A stretch of 64,000 bases of DNA, taken from positions 2,480,001 through 2,544,000 of the forward strand of contig NZ_CP157005.1 in NCBI RefSeq assembly GCF_039904985.1, read 5' to 3'. The position numbers and the translations under genes were made by a program. The DNA is from Methylomonas sp. AM2-LC. Lineage in GTDB: Bacteria; Pseudomonadota; Gammaproteobacteria; Methylococcales; Methylomonadaceae. Shown in pieces: positions 1 through 8,267 of the stretch; the first letter of the stretch is position 1; each line of letters starts with the position of its first letter. The notes beneath the pieces were generated by a model that was not told the origin of the DNA, searched no databases, and saw only the letters and a list, made by a program, of their open reading frames with translations.

Positions 1-318
1 ACTAGCGTGAGCATTTGAACAGAAGCTTCCAGTTTCGACAAAATCCTGCTACGCCAAATTTACTCTAAAGCGGCCGCTGACAATGATTCATTTCGAACAG
101 GCTGGCCATCAGGATACGACCCACAAGAGACGTTCGCCCTTCGATGGCATTAAGGGCAGCTATCAGGGGTATTGCTGACGCTGGTTTCCACACCACGAAA
201 GAGTACTGATCGGCCTCAGCAGTTATTCGGCCTGACCAAAGTCTACCATTCGCCGATGGCGGCTTTCTTTAGATTCTAAAGACGTACAGCGGCTAAGACT
301 CAAAGAGATGAAAGCCAG
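1..318. other. Non-coding stretch upstream of the YiiX-like gene
   Basis: I see no convincing coding region here. The DNA looks more GC-rich and less AT-biased than the rest of the window, like the gene that follows, which suggests both arrived together. No ribosome binding site other than a weak purine stretch before the first gene is visible. Confidence 0.4.
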
Positions 319-1770
319 ATGAACCAAATTACGAGCGAGGAGACTTTCTTGTCAGAAGAGAGCAAAAAACTAAATCCGAAGAAACTCCAATCCCTTGCAC
401 CTTTCCTCCGGATAGACAAAATCCGTCCAGGTGATGTCTTACTGACTCGCGGCCGAGCCGCTCGGTCGACATTCATCGCAAAAGCTACCAGAGGAGAGTT
501 TTCCCATGCCGCGATTTTTCTTCCACTGGAATACGCGCTACAGCCGACACTTGTGGAAGCGGATGGGTTGGGTGTCGGTTTTACAAACCTGCCCTTGTTG
601 TTTCTTTCAAGCACGGAGTTCGGAAACTTCTCTGTGTACTCAATTCCAGATGCTCCCAAGGCCTACAAGCTGCTTCGGCATCCCGCAATCGAGAGCAAGA
701 CTCCCAAGCAACTCCTTAAAGCTGCGTCAGACTTGCAAGAGAAGGTGCTCTTTCGCCGCTACTCTATTCTCTCACGACTGATCAAGCCGGTAGATCTTTC
801 AGACCGGATCGAGGAGATCTCAGAACAAGTGGTCAAGCTCATGGAAAGCCGGAAAGGGGTATCGAGCCATACAGGAGTATTTTGCTCAGAGCTGGTAGCG
901 ATGTACTTCGACGCTCTGGGCATCACGCTATTCAAGAAGCCGAGGAGCGCTGAGAGCGTGTCACCTAACCACCTCGACGAAAACTCAAGCCTGCTGAAAG
1001 AAGTTCCGGAGGCATTCATTGACCTATCGCAATTGGAGCATATTGAAGGCGAGTTGAGCGATTTTTGCTACCCAGAGCGAAAGGAATTATTACCCGCAAT
1101 CGTAAAGCAACGGCAAGGGACTGAAGACATTATCGGAAAACTGAAGGAATTTGAAGCGTTGGTCCAGTCGAGATTATCTGAGCAATCGATCGCAAGCCAG
1201 GAGATGGGCCAACAGATTTACGATCAAATTGTCCAGTCCGCTACACAGGCAGGTGACTGGGGTCAATACGAGCTAGTCAACAAGTACCTAACATTCGCCA
1301 ATGAAGTCTATCTGTGGAATCACCTGGAGAAGCAAACTTACGCCCGCGATCAGCAATTCTCTAAACCTGATGTGTCTTTTGAAGAGCGTGCAGACTGGAC
1401 CCAAGCCTGCCTCAAGCTTACCGAAATAACGTTGTCGCTTCGCTCAAAGACTCAACGGGCTTACTTACGTACCAGCTTGCTTTTCTCCCTGAAGGTAATT
1501 CGCCATCAAATTAGAGATAAGACAACGTCTTGGCACGCGCGATTGTCACTTAAGCGCAAAAGGCGTGCTATGTTAATGGACTACCGCTCACATCATGCTA
1601 CCTATGCTGCTAGAGATCTATTGGTAAGTAAGCTTCAGAAAACAGAGCCTTTGTCACCTATGATACTTGCCCACATTGAAGAAGTGATTCGGGACGCGAA
1701 GCTTGCCGCGATGATGGAATCCGGCATTGACCCCGACTGTATTCCCGAAAACCGCCATTCGGGGGAATGA
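319..1770 (+). CDS. YiiX/YebB-like permuted papain-fold (NlpC/P60-type) cysteine hydrolase
   Basis: This 483-residue protein carries the signature of the YiiX/YebB permuted NlpC/P60 family. Near residues 35-45 it has RPGDVLLTRG, then FSHAAIFL around residue 60, which would supply the catalytic His, and near residue 190 VFCSELVAMYF, which would supply the nucleophilic Cys. The family includes amidases and peptidases of the permuted papain fold; the substrate here cannot be read. The C-terminal half, after about residue 250, is helical and charged and matches nothing I know. There is no signal peptide, so it is probably cytoplasmic. Base composition differs from downstream genes and a broken transposase lies next to it, both hinting at transfer. 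Family call is fairly sure, role unknown. Confidence 0.75.
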   Translation: MNQITSEETFLSEESKKLNPKKLQSLAPFLRIDKIRPGDVLLTRGRAARSTFIAKATRGEFSHAAIFLPLEYALQPTLVEADGLGVGFTNLPLLFLSSTEFGNFSVYSIPDAPKAYKLLRHPAIESKTPKQLLKAASDLQEKVLFRRYSILSRLIKPVDLSDRIEEISEQVVKLMESRKGVSSHTGVFCSELVAMYFDALGITLFKKPRSAESVSPNHLDENSSLLKEVPEAFIDLSQLEHIEGELSDFCYPERKELLPAIVKQRQGTEDIIGKLKEFEALVQSRLSEQSIASQEMGQQIYDQIVQSATQAGDWGQYELVNKYLTFANEVYLWNHLEKQTYARDQQFSKPDVSFEERADWTQACLKLTEITLSLRSKTQRAYLRTSLLFSLKVIRHQIRDKTTSWHARLSLKRKRRAMLMDYRSHHATYAARDLLVSKLQKTEPLSPMILAHIEEVIRDAKLAAMMESGIDPDCIPENRHSGE

Positions 1771-2159
1771 AGTAAGCGCCAAACATGACTGGCAGCTTTG
1801 GTCAACTTACATGCAGCCAAGAAGTTCGCCAGTGGCCGCTAATGCGCAGAGATCTGCCGTTCGACAGTGCTGGTTTTGCGGGATGCCAATGACTTTTGAT
1901 GGCCGGTACTTGCCCGTCAACTGGTAACTAACCGTTAGCGATTGAAACTTGTCGAGCGCGCGCACCCAATCTTTAAGTGTGTACAAGTGAGTGCTAAAGT
2001 AAATGCAATTACGCAGTTTTATGACATAAATTGTGAAATTTAATGCTTTTTTTGTCAAAAATAATGAAATTTTGATGCTAATTTTTGTTTCATAATTAAT
2101 GGCAACCTATTGAAATTAAATAATATCTTTTTGACACTAATTATGAATTCCGACACTTC
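1771..2159. other. Gap between the hydrolase gene and the IS remnant
   Basis: No supported gene. Short open frames on both strands have no recognisable similarity or ribosome binding site. The sequence turns strongly AT-rich from about 1990, so a composition boundary lies inside this gap. Confidence 0.35.
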
Positions 2160-2573
2160 GTTTGAACCGCTCTTGTCGATGACTACACGATTTGGCAGGC
2201 CATTGATATCAATCGCCTGTTTGAAAAAGCGTGTGGACGCCTCTTCATCCCCGCGTTCTGACAGCATAAAATCAATAGTATCGCCATACTTATCAATGGC
2301 CCGGTACAGGTATACCCATTGGCCTTTGACTTTAATATAAGTTTCGTCCATCCTCCAGGAATCGGCGGCCATTCGTTTGCTTTTCTTCGCGGCCTCGGCA
2401 ATCATCGGCGAATACCGGATCACCCAGCGGTTGAGCGTTGAGTGATCAACGTGGACACCGCGCTCTTCTAAAATTTCTTCAAGATCTCGATACGATACGC
2501 CATAACGAACATAAAAGTAAACGGCGTAAAGGATGGCATCTTTTGGATAATGGGCGCAACGGAAATTGATCAT
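2055..2573 (-). pseudogene. IS6-family DDE transposase, C-terminally truncated
   Basis: The first ~135 residues match IS6/IS26-type transposases: an N-terminal YRDLEEILEERGV helix-turn-helix segment, the first catalytic Asp in WRMDETYIKVKGQW, and the second in RVVIDKSG. The third acidic residue (Glu) of the DDE triad and the rest of the catalytic domain are missing. After SGSN the frame runs into unrelated AT-rich sequence that adds about 35 meaningless residues. A full IS6 transposase is about 230-240 residues; this one is 172 with a foreign tail. It should be inactive. Confidence 0.85.
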
Positions 2574-2636
2574 GCTTTCGGCCTACTCAAATTCCGGGCA
2601 TTATCGCAAAGAGCCAGCAAAATTTGCGACAAAACC
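2160..2636 (-). mobile_element. Truncated IS6-family insertion sequence
   Basis: The element end upstream of the transposase start is probably at 2636: read on the minus strand it begins GGTTTTGTCGCAAATTTTG, resembling IS6-family terminal repeats of the GGCxCTGTTGCAAA type. The opposite end is lost where transposase similarity stops, near 2160, at a junction with AT-rich DNA. No target-site duplication can be assigned because only one end survives. Confidence 0.6.
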
Positions 2637-2639
2637 AAT

Positions 2640-3080
2640 TTCATTTGCCCCTAAAAACTAATTCATTATGTTAGGCAATTACTCTCTTGCAACGTGATCA
2701 GGTGTAGTTTTTGTCAGGGCTGTTCGTTAGGTTAACTCGGTAAGGTGTGCCTAATAGGATGCCGCCGTCAGGCGCATCTTTCGAGTTCTATATTATTAGC
2801 CAAACTTATAATAATTTCGATAACAACAGCTTAATTTTATCAAAATTTGATTTCAACTGAATAGAGTTCGCAAAAAGTCCGGTGCATCTATTTAAGGATT
2901 AATTTTTTTCCATTGAATCATAAAATTTGCATGTATTGTTTTTTGTTCACACAAAAGTATTAGGATCAGGCTGAATAATTTGATCAGCCCCTAAAACTTT
3001 TTCAATAGAGATGGCCGTTCTGGAAGCGGGTATGCCTATCCGAATCTTGCGTTATGGGTAAATGCCTAAACTGACAGCGT
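2640..3080. other. Intergenic region, nothing recognised
   Basis: AT-rich DNA between the IS remnant and the small membrane protein gene. I see no gene, hairpin with a U-tract or repeat that I can support. Confidence 0.35.
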
Positions 3081-3326
3081 CTAATGTCGCCAGATATACA
3101 ATCCAGCGCACAAGCTGACACCCACCGCGTACAACATCCAGGTTTCAGATACTGCATACGGATAAAACATCAAGGCTACACCTAGCCATTTGGGCACAGG
3201 TAATTCCAGCCTTTTACCATAGCGATAAGCCGCATAGCCAATTAAACTGAACAACAGCATGGCAAATAGGGCTGCGGGTGTTGGTAGCGTAACGCCTAAA
3301 GACTCTAAAGCTTTAAGTTCTTCCAT
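3081..3326 (-). CDS. Small conserved-looking membrane protein, unknown function
   Basis: An 81-residue protein with about three hydrophobic segments: residues 15-35 (AALFAMLLFSLIGYAAYRYG), a stretch around 45-60, and a last one up to the C-terminal YIWRH. A GGGG ribosome binding site lies 9 bases before the ATG. The even membrane topology and good start support a real gene. I do not recognise a function. Neighbours are an IS remnant and a secreted protein on the other strand, which give no clue. Confidence 0.6.
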   Translation of the reverse strand: MEELKALESLGVTLPTPAALFAMLLFSLIGYAAYRYGKRLELPVPKWLGVALMFYPYAVSETWMLYAVGVSLCAGLYIWRH

Positions 3327-3769
3327 GCTTATAAATCCCCGAATAACTTATTGTGTATGTTAGTTTATGGTGAGTTTTTACGTGTGTTAGGCAAACACTC
3401 AACAGCTTATAGAGTTTATATGCTAGCTTAATCCTGAGCAAAACACACGTTGCAGCGCTTATTTTTATTGAATAACAAATAGTTTTCTTACAAATACCTT
3501 TCCGATTACCTTTCATTCTGGCTATGTTTATTAACAACACATTACAAATGTTAATGTGTGTGTTGTTTAATTTTTAAGCATACAACTGTAAATCGTCTTA
3601 GTAAGAACGTGTAATAAAAAATAAATACATAAAAACAATTACATAAAAAATAAATACTGCGTATTTTATGCTGTATTTATTGTATGTTTTGCCTTAAATA
3701 ATGACATCTAGGTTACGGTGCTTGACATAAAACCGTTATATATTAGTCACGATATCGACATAATGGCTT
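3327..3769. other. AT-rich upstream region of the riboswitch-controlled gene
   Basis: Very AT-rich, with runs such as AAAAAATAAATAC and no believable gene. It likely holds the promoter of the transcript that starts with the riboswitch; a TTGACA element at 3723-3728 is a candidate -35 box, but I cannot place a -10 box at normal spacing. Confidence 0.35.
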
Positions 3770-3866
3770 GTTAGTATTCCGCTTGTGAAAAGCCTAACCT
3801 GTTGTGAAACAGGGGCGGAAAGCTGCGGATCTGTACACAAAGAAAAGATAGCCGAGCTGCCACATT
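3770..3866 (+). promoter_or_regulatory. GEMM (cyclic-di-GMP-I class) riboswitch
   Basis: The RNA follows the GEMM pattern. An AAGCCTAACC segment leads into a stem CCTGTT/AACAGG capped by a GTGA (GNRA) tetraloop, then GGGGCGGAAAGCTGCGGATCT, a second stem ATCT/AGAT, and the conserved GATAGCCGAGCTGCC end. GEMM aptamers bind cyclic di-GMP, and the GEMM-Ib variant binds cGAMP; I cannot separate these by eye. It lies about 70 bases before the start of a large exported protein. Its last strand AGCTGCCA (3855-3862) can pair instead with TGGCAGCT at 3889-3896, a likely expression switch. Confidence 0.82.
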
Positions 3867-3935
3867 AAACATTGTCAATTTTAAAATTTGGCAGCTGCGA
3901 CCACATTTTTGAAGCCGTATGGAGCGATCTTGTTC

Positions 3936-5531
3936 ATGAGTACAAAAACAACAAAATATAATGCAGTTTTACACCGTGCCATTCAGACAAGCTTAGCGGG
4001 TAGCTTGTTACTAGCCTGTATGCCTGCTGTATCATATGCGCTGGGTGTAAGCCTTACACCAGACACATTGGTATTAACTAGCAGTAAATATACGGGCACT
4101 GCAAGCGCTATTCCTGCATTATTACCTAGCACTAATGCCACTACTAAAATAGCCGCAGTAACTACCAGCAGCGCTTATCCTAGTGTGTTTTTAAATGCGG
4201 GTGCTGATGCCAGTTTTGGTATTACTTCACCCATCTATTTAAGCCTGGTTAACAGTACCAATGGTTATGTACAAAAAACCATCGATTTAACAGCACTGGC
4301 TGCATCAAAAAGTTTAGATTTCGTTACCAGCTTCCCTTCTAAATCAGAACTGTCTGTTAATTTGTCTTCTGATGGCGTATCTGCGCTGACCCTGGTTGGT
4401 TACAGCACCACTAGTGGTTTACTTGACGTTTCTAACAGTAATACCCCAGGTTTGATCGATACCACTAACCCAACCTACGGTTTTAGTGCGCCTACCTATC
4501 GTAACATCATGCAATTAAATAATGATGGCACTTGGTTCCTGACTAATACCAACGGCTATAGCGGCAATAACGGCCGTACTGCCATTTTAGACAGTACCAA
4601 CAATCAGTATTACATGGCAGGTAACGCGGGTAATGCCGGTAAACCTGCACCAGCGGCTTCTGTACTTGCTCAGTTAAGCAGCAACACCGGTGTACAAACT
4701 ATTGCTGCGGGTAGTACTAGTCCAAATACCTCTGTTATCGGTAACCTGACTGCCGATGGGCAACATGGTTTTACTGTCAATTCAATCAACCCGTTAACTG
4801 GCTTGGTTTACGGACCCTCTGACAAAGTGGGTAAAGACGACAACTTCCGTGGTGCTACTGTTTACAAAGGCACTATGTATGTCAGCAAAGGTAGCGGCGG
4901 TAACGGCATTAACACCGTTTATCAAGTTGGTAATGTCGGTGACTTTGGCGCTGGCAACTTGAGCGGTACTAGCCCAATTACTGTTCTGCCTGGCTTCCCT
5001 GCTGATTTAGCCAGCGTGGCACCAACGCATTATCCTTTCGGTATGTGGTTTGCTAACCCAACCACTTTATATGTGGCTGATGAAGGCGGTACTAAATTTC
5101 CTTATGCTGCTACTGGCAACGAAGGTATAGAAAAATGGGTACTTAACACCACAACTGGTGTTTGGAGCAACGTTTATACCCTGCAAAACGGTTTAGGTTT
5201 GGGCGTTCCATATACAGTAACAGGTACTGCTCTGGACGGTTCAACAGGTAGCTATACCACCACAACCGGTGGTGTGCGTCATATAGTGGGTTCTTTACAT
5301 GCTGATGGTACTGTCAATCTGTATGCAACCACATCAACTGTTAGCGATGCGACTATCTACGGCGACCAAGGTGCCGATCCAAACAGATTGGTATCTATTA
5401 AAGATGTAGTGAACGCTACCGCTTTGCCTACAACTGAAAAATTCACAGTATTGAAAACAGCTGCCTACGGTGAAGTATTTCGCGGTGTCAATATTATGCC
5501 TGCAACGCATGCTTTTGTATTGCCTAAATAA
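3936..5531 (+). CDS. Large exported protein under GEMM riboswitch control, unknown function
   Basis: A 531-residue protein rich in Thr, Ser, Asn and Gly. I chose the ATG at 3936 rather than the upstream TTG at 3888 because it follows GGAG and gives a normal signal peptide (basic start, then SLAGSLLLACMPAVSYALG). The mature chain has repeated short strands with GxD/NG turns (for example DGQHGF, VYKGTMYVSKG, HADGTVNLYATT), suggesting a beta-propeller or similar beta-rich fold, but no named domain is recognised. It ends FVLPK without a sorting helix, so it is probably periplasmic or secreted. Control by cyclic dinucleotide suggests a surface or biofilm role; that is inference. Confidence 0.75.
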   Translation: MSTKTTKYNAVLHRAIQTSLAGSLLLACMPAVSYALGVSLTPDTLVLTSSKYTGTASAIPALLPSTNATTKIAAVTTSSAYPSVFLNAGADASFGITSPIYLSLVNSTNGYVQKTIDLTALAASKSLDFVTSFPSKSELSVNLSSDGVSALTLVGYSTTSGLLDVSNSNTPGLIDTTNPTYGFSAPTYRNIMQLNNDGTWFLTNTNGYSGNNGRTAILDSTNNQYYMAGNAGNAGKPAPAASVLAQLSSNTGVQTIAAGSTSPNTSVIGNLTADGQHGFTVNSINPLTGLVYGPSDKVGKDDNFRGATVYKGTMYVSKGSGGNGINTVYQVGNVGDFGAGNLSGTSPITVLPGFPADLASVAPTHYPFGMWFANPTTLYVADEGGTKFPYAATGNEGIEKWVLNTTTGVWSNVYTLQNGLGLGVPYTVTGTALDGSTGSYTTTTGGVRHIVGSLHADGTVNLYATTSTVSDATIYGDQGADPNRLVSIKDVVNATALPTTEKFTVLKTAAYGEVFRGVNIMPATHAFVLPK

Positions 5532-5589
5532 ACATTGGTTTGCCTTTATGCAATCGATACTTTAAACAATTATTATTTGAGATTTAAAC

Positions 5590-6276
5590 ATGTTTACAAA
5601 GCACAAAATTATGGCAGCGCTGCTGGCCGGATTGGTTACTACCTCTGTTAATGCCGATGTTTTATATAGCAATGGTTCATTAGATGGCACTACCAATGCA
5701 TTGACACTGGGCGGTGGCTTAACAGTTGCTGATTCTTTCAACCTATCATCAAATTCAGTTATTACAGCCATTAACTTTGATACTTGGGATGCTTTTTCTC
5801 AAGATGTGACCAATGTAGACTGGGCAATTACCAGCTCTGCTGATGGTTCAGGTACTGTGTATGCTTCTGGTAGCCAATCAACAGTTACTGCTAGTGATAT
5901 CAGCACCAATGCACAAGGTTATGTTCTGGATCTGAATGCATTCCAAGTGTCTTCATTGGCTTTGGCTTCTGGTACATACTGGTTGCAATTGACGAATGCC
6001 ACCACCGCAAGCGGTCAATATGCATCATGGGATATTAACAGTGCCAGTGCAAACGCGGGTTCATCATTGTCATGGACTAATCAAACAGGTGCATTCAGTG
6101 CAACAAACCCTTGCTCGGGCGATCTGGCTATTAGTTCTGTACAATGCTCTAGCCCTTTCCAAGTAGTAGGTTCAGCTGTATCAGCAGTTCCACTACCTTC
6201 TGCTGTAATTCCTTTTGTAACAGGCTTAATGGGTATGGGTTTTGCGGGTTATCGTAGATTGAAAGCTCAAGCTTAA
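5590..6276 (+). CDS. VPLPA/PEP-CTERM sorted surface protein
   Basis: This 228-residue protein has an N-terminal signal peptide (MFTKHKIMAALLAGLV, cleavage after VNA). At the C-terminus is the tripartite sorting signal: VPLPSAVIPF motif, a hydrophobic helix (FVTGLMGMGFAGY) and the basic tail RRLKAQA. Such tails are recognised by exosortases, and the VPLP form is that of the XrtD class, matching the exosortase at 19 kb. The body is Ser/Thr/Ala-rich beta sequence with no enzyme motif. It follows the riboswitch-led gene by 58 bases in the same direction, so it may share the transcript. The protein at 10.6 kb has the same architecture. Confidence 0.85.
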   Translation: MFTKHKIMAALLAGLVTTSVNADVLYSNGSLDGTTNALTLGGGLTVADSFNLSSNSVITAINFDTWDAFSQDVTNVDWAITSSADGSGTVYASGSQSTVTASDISTNAQGYVLDLNAFQVSSLALASGTYWLQLTNATTASGQYASWDINSASANAGSSLSWTNQTGAFSATNPCSGDLAISSVQCSSPFQVVGSAVSAVPLPSAVIPFVTGLMGMGFAGYRRLKAQA

Positions 6277-6322
6277 GTTTTACTAAAATGGGGCAGTAGT
6301 CTTGGTTACTGTCTGCTGTTTT

Positions 6323-6351
6323 AAAACCACCCGATCGGGTGGTTTTTTTTT
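6323..6351 (+). terminator. Intrinsic terminator after the VPLP-CTERM gene
   Basis: The hairpin AAACCACCCGATCGGGTGGTTT is followed by a run of nine or more T. It should end the rightward transcript; the A-run on its left side lets it also work for the leftward peroxidase gene. Confidence 0.9.
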
Positions 6352-6474
6352 GGGTGACACGTCTGTTAATTAGATATAAACGCAACATTAATTGGGGTGA
6401 AAAACCACTGCCATTTATTTAAGATAATTGATAAATGGCAGTGTGATGTGCTTCGATCCCCTACGATTGTCGGG

Positions 6475-7767
6475 TTATTTTGATTTTGCCCAGCCGTCTG
6501 TCAGTGTATTTAGAAACACTATCACATCTTGTATTTCAGCTGCGTTAAGAGACGGTTTGTCTTTGGGGCCTTTGTCGAAAGGGGCCTCGTGGTTAATGTT
6601 CTTATGATATTGTGCGGGTAGATCGTCGTATTTCTGTACTTTTCCGTGCGCATCACGTGCATACCATTTCTCTGGATGCGATTCGCGTTGTACATAAAAC
6701 TCCAACACTTGTTTTAAGTTATGAAAAACACCGTTATGAAAAAATGTTTTGCGTAAAGCCACATTGCGTAAAGACGGGGTACGAAACAAGCCGCAATATT
6801 CAGGCCTATCAGTTAAATCACGTCGATACGGGCCGCATAAGCCAAGATCATGGAAGTTAGGGTCATCATTGGCAGTTAAGTGTAGATTACGCGGTACCCC
6901 TAATGCGATGTAACCAAAATCAGAAAAACTTGGCAAGGCATGCGATGTGCCAACAGCGCTTTGATGACAGGCGGCACAATTGCCTTTTTTGGGATCGTTA
7001 AAGAGAACCAAGCCGTGCTGTTCGCGCTTATTTAATTTAGTTTGTCCGCGCAAAAAAGCATCGTATTTACTGGAGTAGGGATAAAATTCGGCAGGATTTT
7101 GTTGAAACACTTCAAGTGCTTGGCAAGCTGCGGCAAAAGCGGCTTGTGGATTTTTAAATATATCCGCGCCAAATGTCTGCCTAAACTGTTCAGTATATTT
7201 ACCCTTCTGTAATGAAGCAACCACTTGTTCGGGGCTTTCATTCGCCATTTCTGCCGCGCCCAGCAAAGGCAAACGTGCTTGTTCTTGTACCGTTGCGGCA
7301 CGCCCGTCCCAGGTACGTCCGCCGGTGGGGCCAGCATTAACACTGTCATCAAAATCCTCGTCGAAAAACTGTTCGGAGAAAAAAGGGATATTTTGCAGAT
7401 AACGTAACGATGGCACCGCACGAGGACCTTGCTGCTTGCGCTGACGACCACCCAGTTCTACCGGACGTGCATTACTAGGACCGTATGCATGGCTGGGGTC
7501 GTGACAAGTGGCGCAAGATATGTTGTGGGCTGCGGACAGGGTAGGATCAAAAAACAGCTTGCGTCCTAAGGCTTCCATGGCCGCGGCTGATGGATGGGGG
7601 GGCACGCTAATGGCGGGTGTATTGGAACTGGCTTCGTTAACTGGATTTAAATCTTCGTTGCTGGCGTAACTGTTGGTTAGGCTACCCAGCACCATCAAAC
7701 TACCCAGCACAGCAATCATGCGGATAAAAAGCCAAGAAATTGCACCTGTTACTGTGTTGATGGTCAT
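6475..7767 (-). CDS. Di-haem cytochrome c peroxidase / MauG family protein
   Basis: A 430-residue exported protein with an N-terminal hydrophobic signal or anchor (IRMIAVLGSLMVLGSL) and two CxxCH haem c sites: CATCHD at residues 85-89 and CAACHQ near residue 265. The spacing and the motifs GGRTWDGRA, RTPSLRNVALRKTFFHNG and VIVFLNTLTDGW are typical of the bacterial di-haem CCP/MauG superfamily, which reduces peroxide or oxidises protein or copper-site partners in the periplasm. The partner cannot be read. AAAGG precedes the ATG by about 8 bases. It stands alone, divergent from the phosphoesterase. A true CCP and a MauG/MbnH-like enzyme are both possible. Confidence 0.88.
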   Translation of the reverse strand: MTINTVTGAISWLFIRMIAVLGSLMVLGSLTNSYASNEDLNPVNEASSNTPAISVPPHPSAAAMEALGRKLFFDPTLSAAHNISCATCHDPSHAYGPSNARPVELGGRQRKQQGPRAVPSLRYLQNIPFFSEQFFDEDFDDSVNAGPTGGRTWDGRAATVQEQARLPLLGAAEMANESPEQVVASLQKGKYTEQFRQTFGADIFKNPQAAFAAACQALEVFQQNPAEFYPYSSKYDAFLRGQTKLNKREQHGLVLFNDPKKGNCAACHQSAVGTSHALPSFSDFGYIALGVPRNLHLTANDDPNFHDLGLCGPYRRDLTDRPEYCGLFRTPSLRNVALRKTFFHNGVFHNLKQVLEFYVQRESHPEKWYARDAHGKVQKYDDLPAQYHKNINHEAPFDKGPKDKPSLNAAEIQDVIVFLNTLTDGWAKSK

Positions 7768-8142
7768 GCTTTTACCTTTCTATCATTAATTTCTGTAATC
7801 AGGTGTGGCCTTGCTTTTACTGTGTAAATCATAATGTTATATGGTTCTTCGTGTTGGTATAGTCTGTCGACAGAGCTGCCTAGCCTTGCTGAACACAGCC
7901 TATTGTCATTATTTAGCTTAAAACGATACAGCAGTGTTTTATATCAATTAAAGCTAAGGATAATAGGTTGTGCAGAACTAGCTGAAGCGCATTTGTCGGG
8001 ATTGATGCGCTTACTTGTAACGGCACATTCTATATTAGCTTAAGTTTGAGCTGAATAGTTTTGAATTTTAAATATTCCCATGTATTTGTGTCAGTGCGAT
8101 GAAAAACAGCAAAACAACTACCCCTGCGCACTATGCGCAAAA
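7768..8142. other. Divergent promoter region, no gene supported
   Basis: Lies between the leftward peroxidase gene and the rightward phosphoesterase. Short open frames on both strands lack ribosome binding sites and familiar motifs. It should carry the promoters of both genes. Confidence 0.4.
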
Positions 8143-8193
8143 TTGTCATCAAATGCTTACAAAGTTGACACGATAATTTCATATTTGTGACGT
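8143..8193 (+). promoter_or_regulatory. Pho-box-like operator (11-bp-phased repeats)
   Basis: Seven-base units are spaced by four-base AT-rich linkers: TTGTCAT, TGCTTAC, TTGACAC, ATTTCAT, GTGACGT. The PhoB box is built of CTGTCAT-like 7-mers with this 11-bp period. It ends about 75 bases before the start codon of a phosphate-ester hydrolase, a sensible target. Units 1 and 3 match best; the others are weak. Confidence 0.5.
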
Positions 8194-8267
8194 AGATTTG
8201 AAAGTTGGCAAAGTGATTGTGTAGCACGTGCGAAATTTAACTATTAAAAGTAGAAAGGGGAGTAAAA

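Noticed and set aside
6475..7767. Methanobactin-linked MbnH identity for the di-haem protein
   Set aside because: No MbnP-type or methanobactin precursor gene is nearby, so only the broad CCP/MauG family is called.
7834..8227. Short frames on both strands between peroxidase and phosphoesterase genes
   Set aside because: They lie in a divergent promoter region, overlap the Pho-box-like site and lack start signals.
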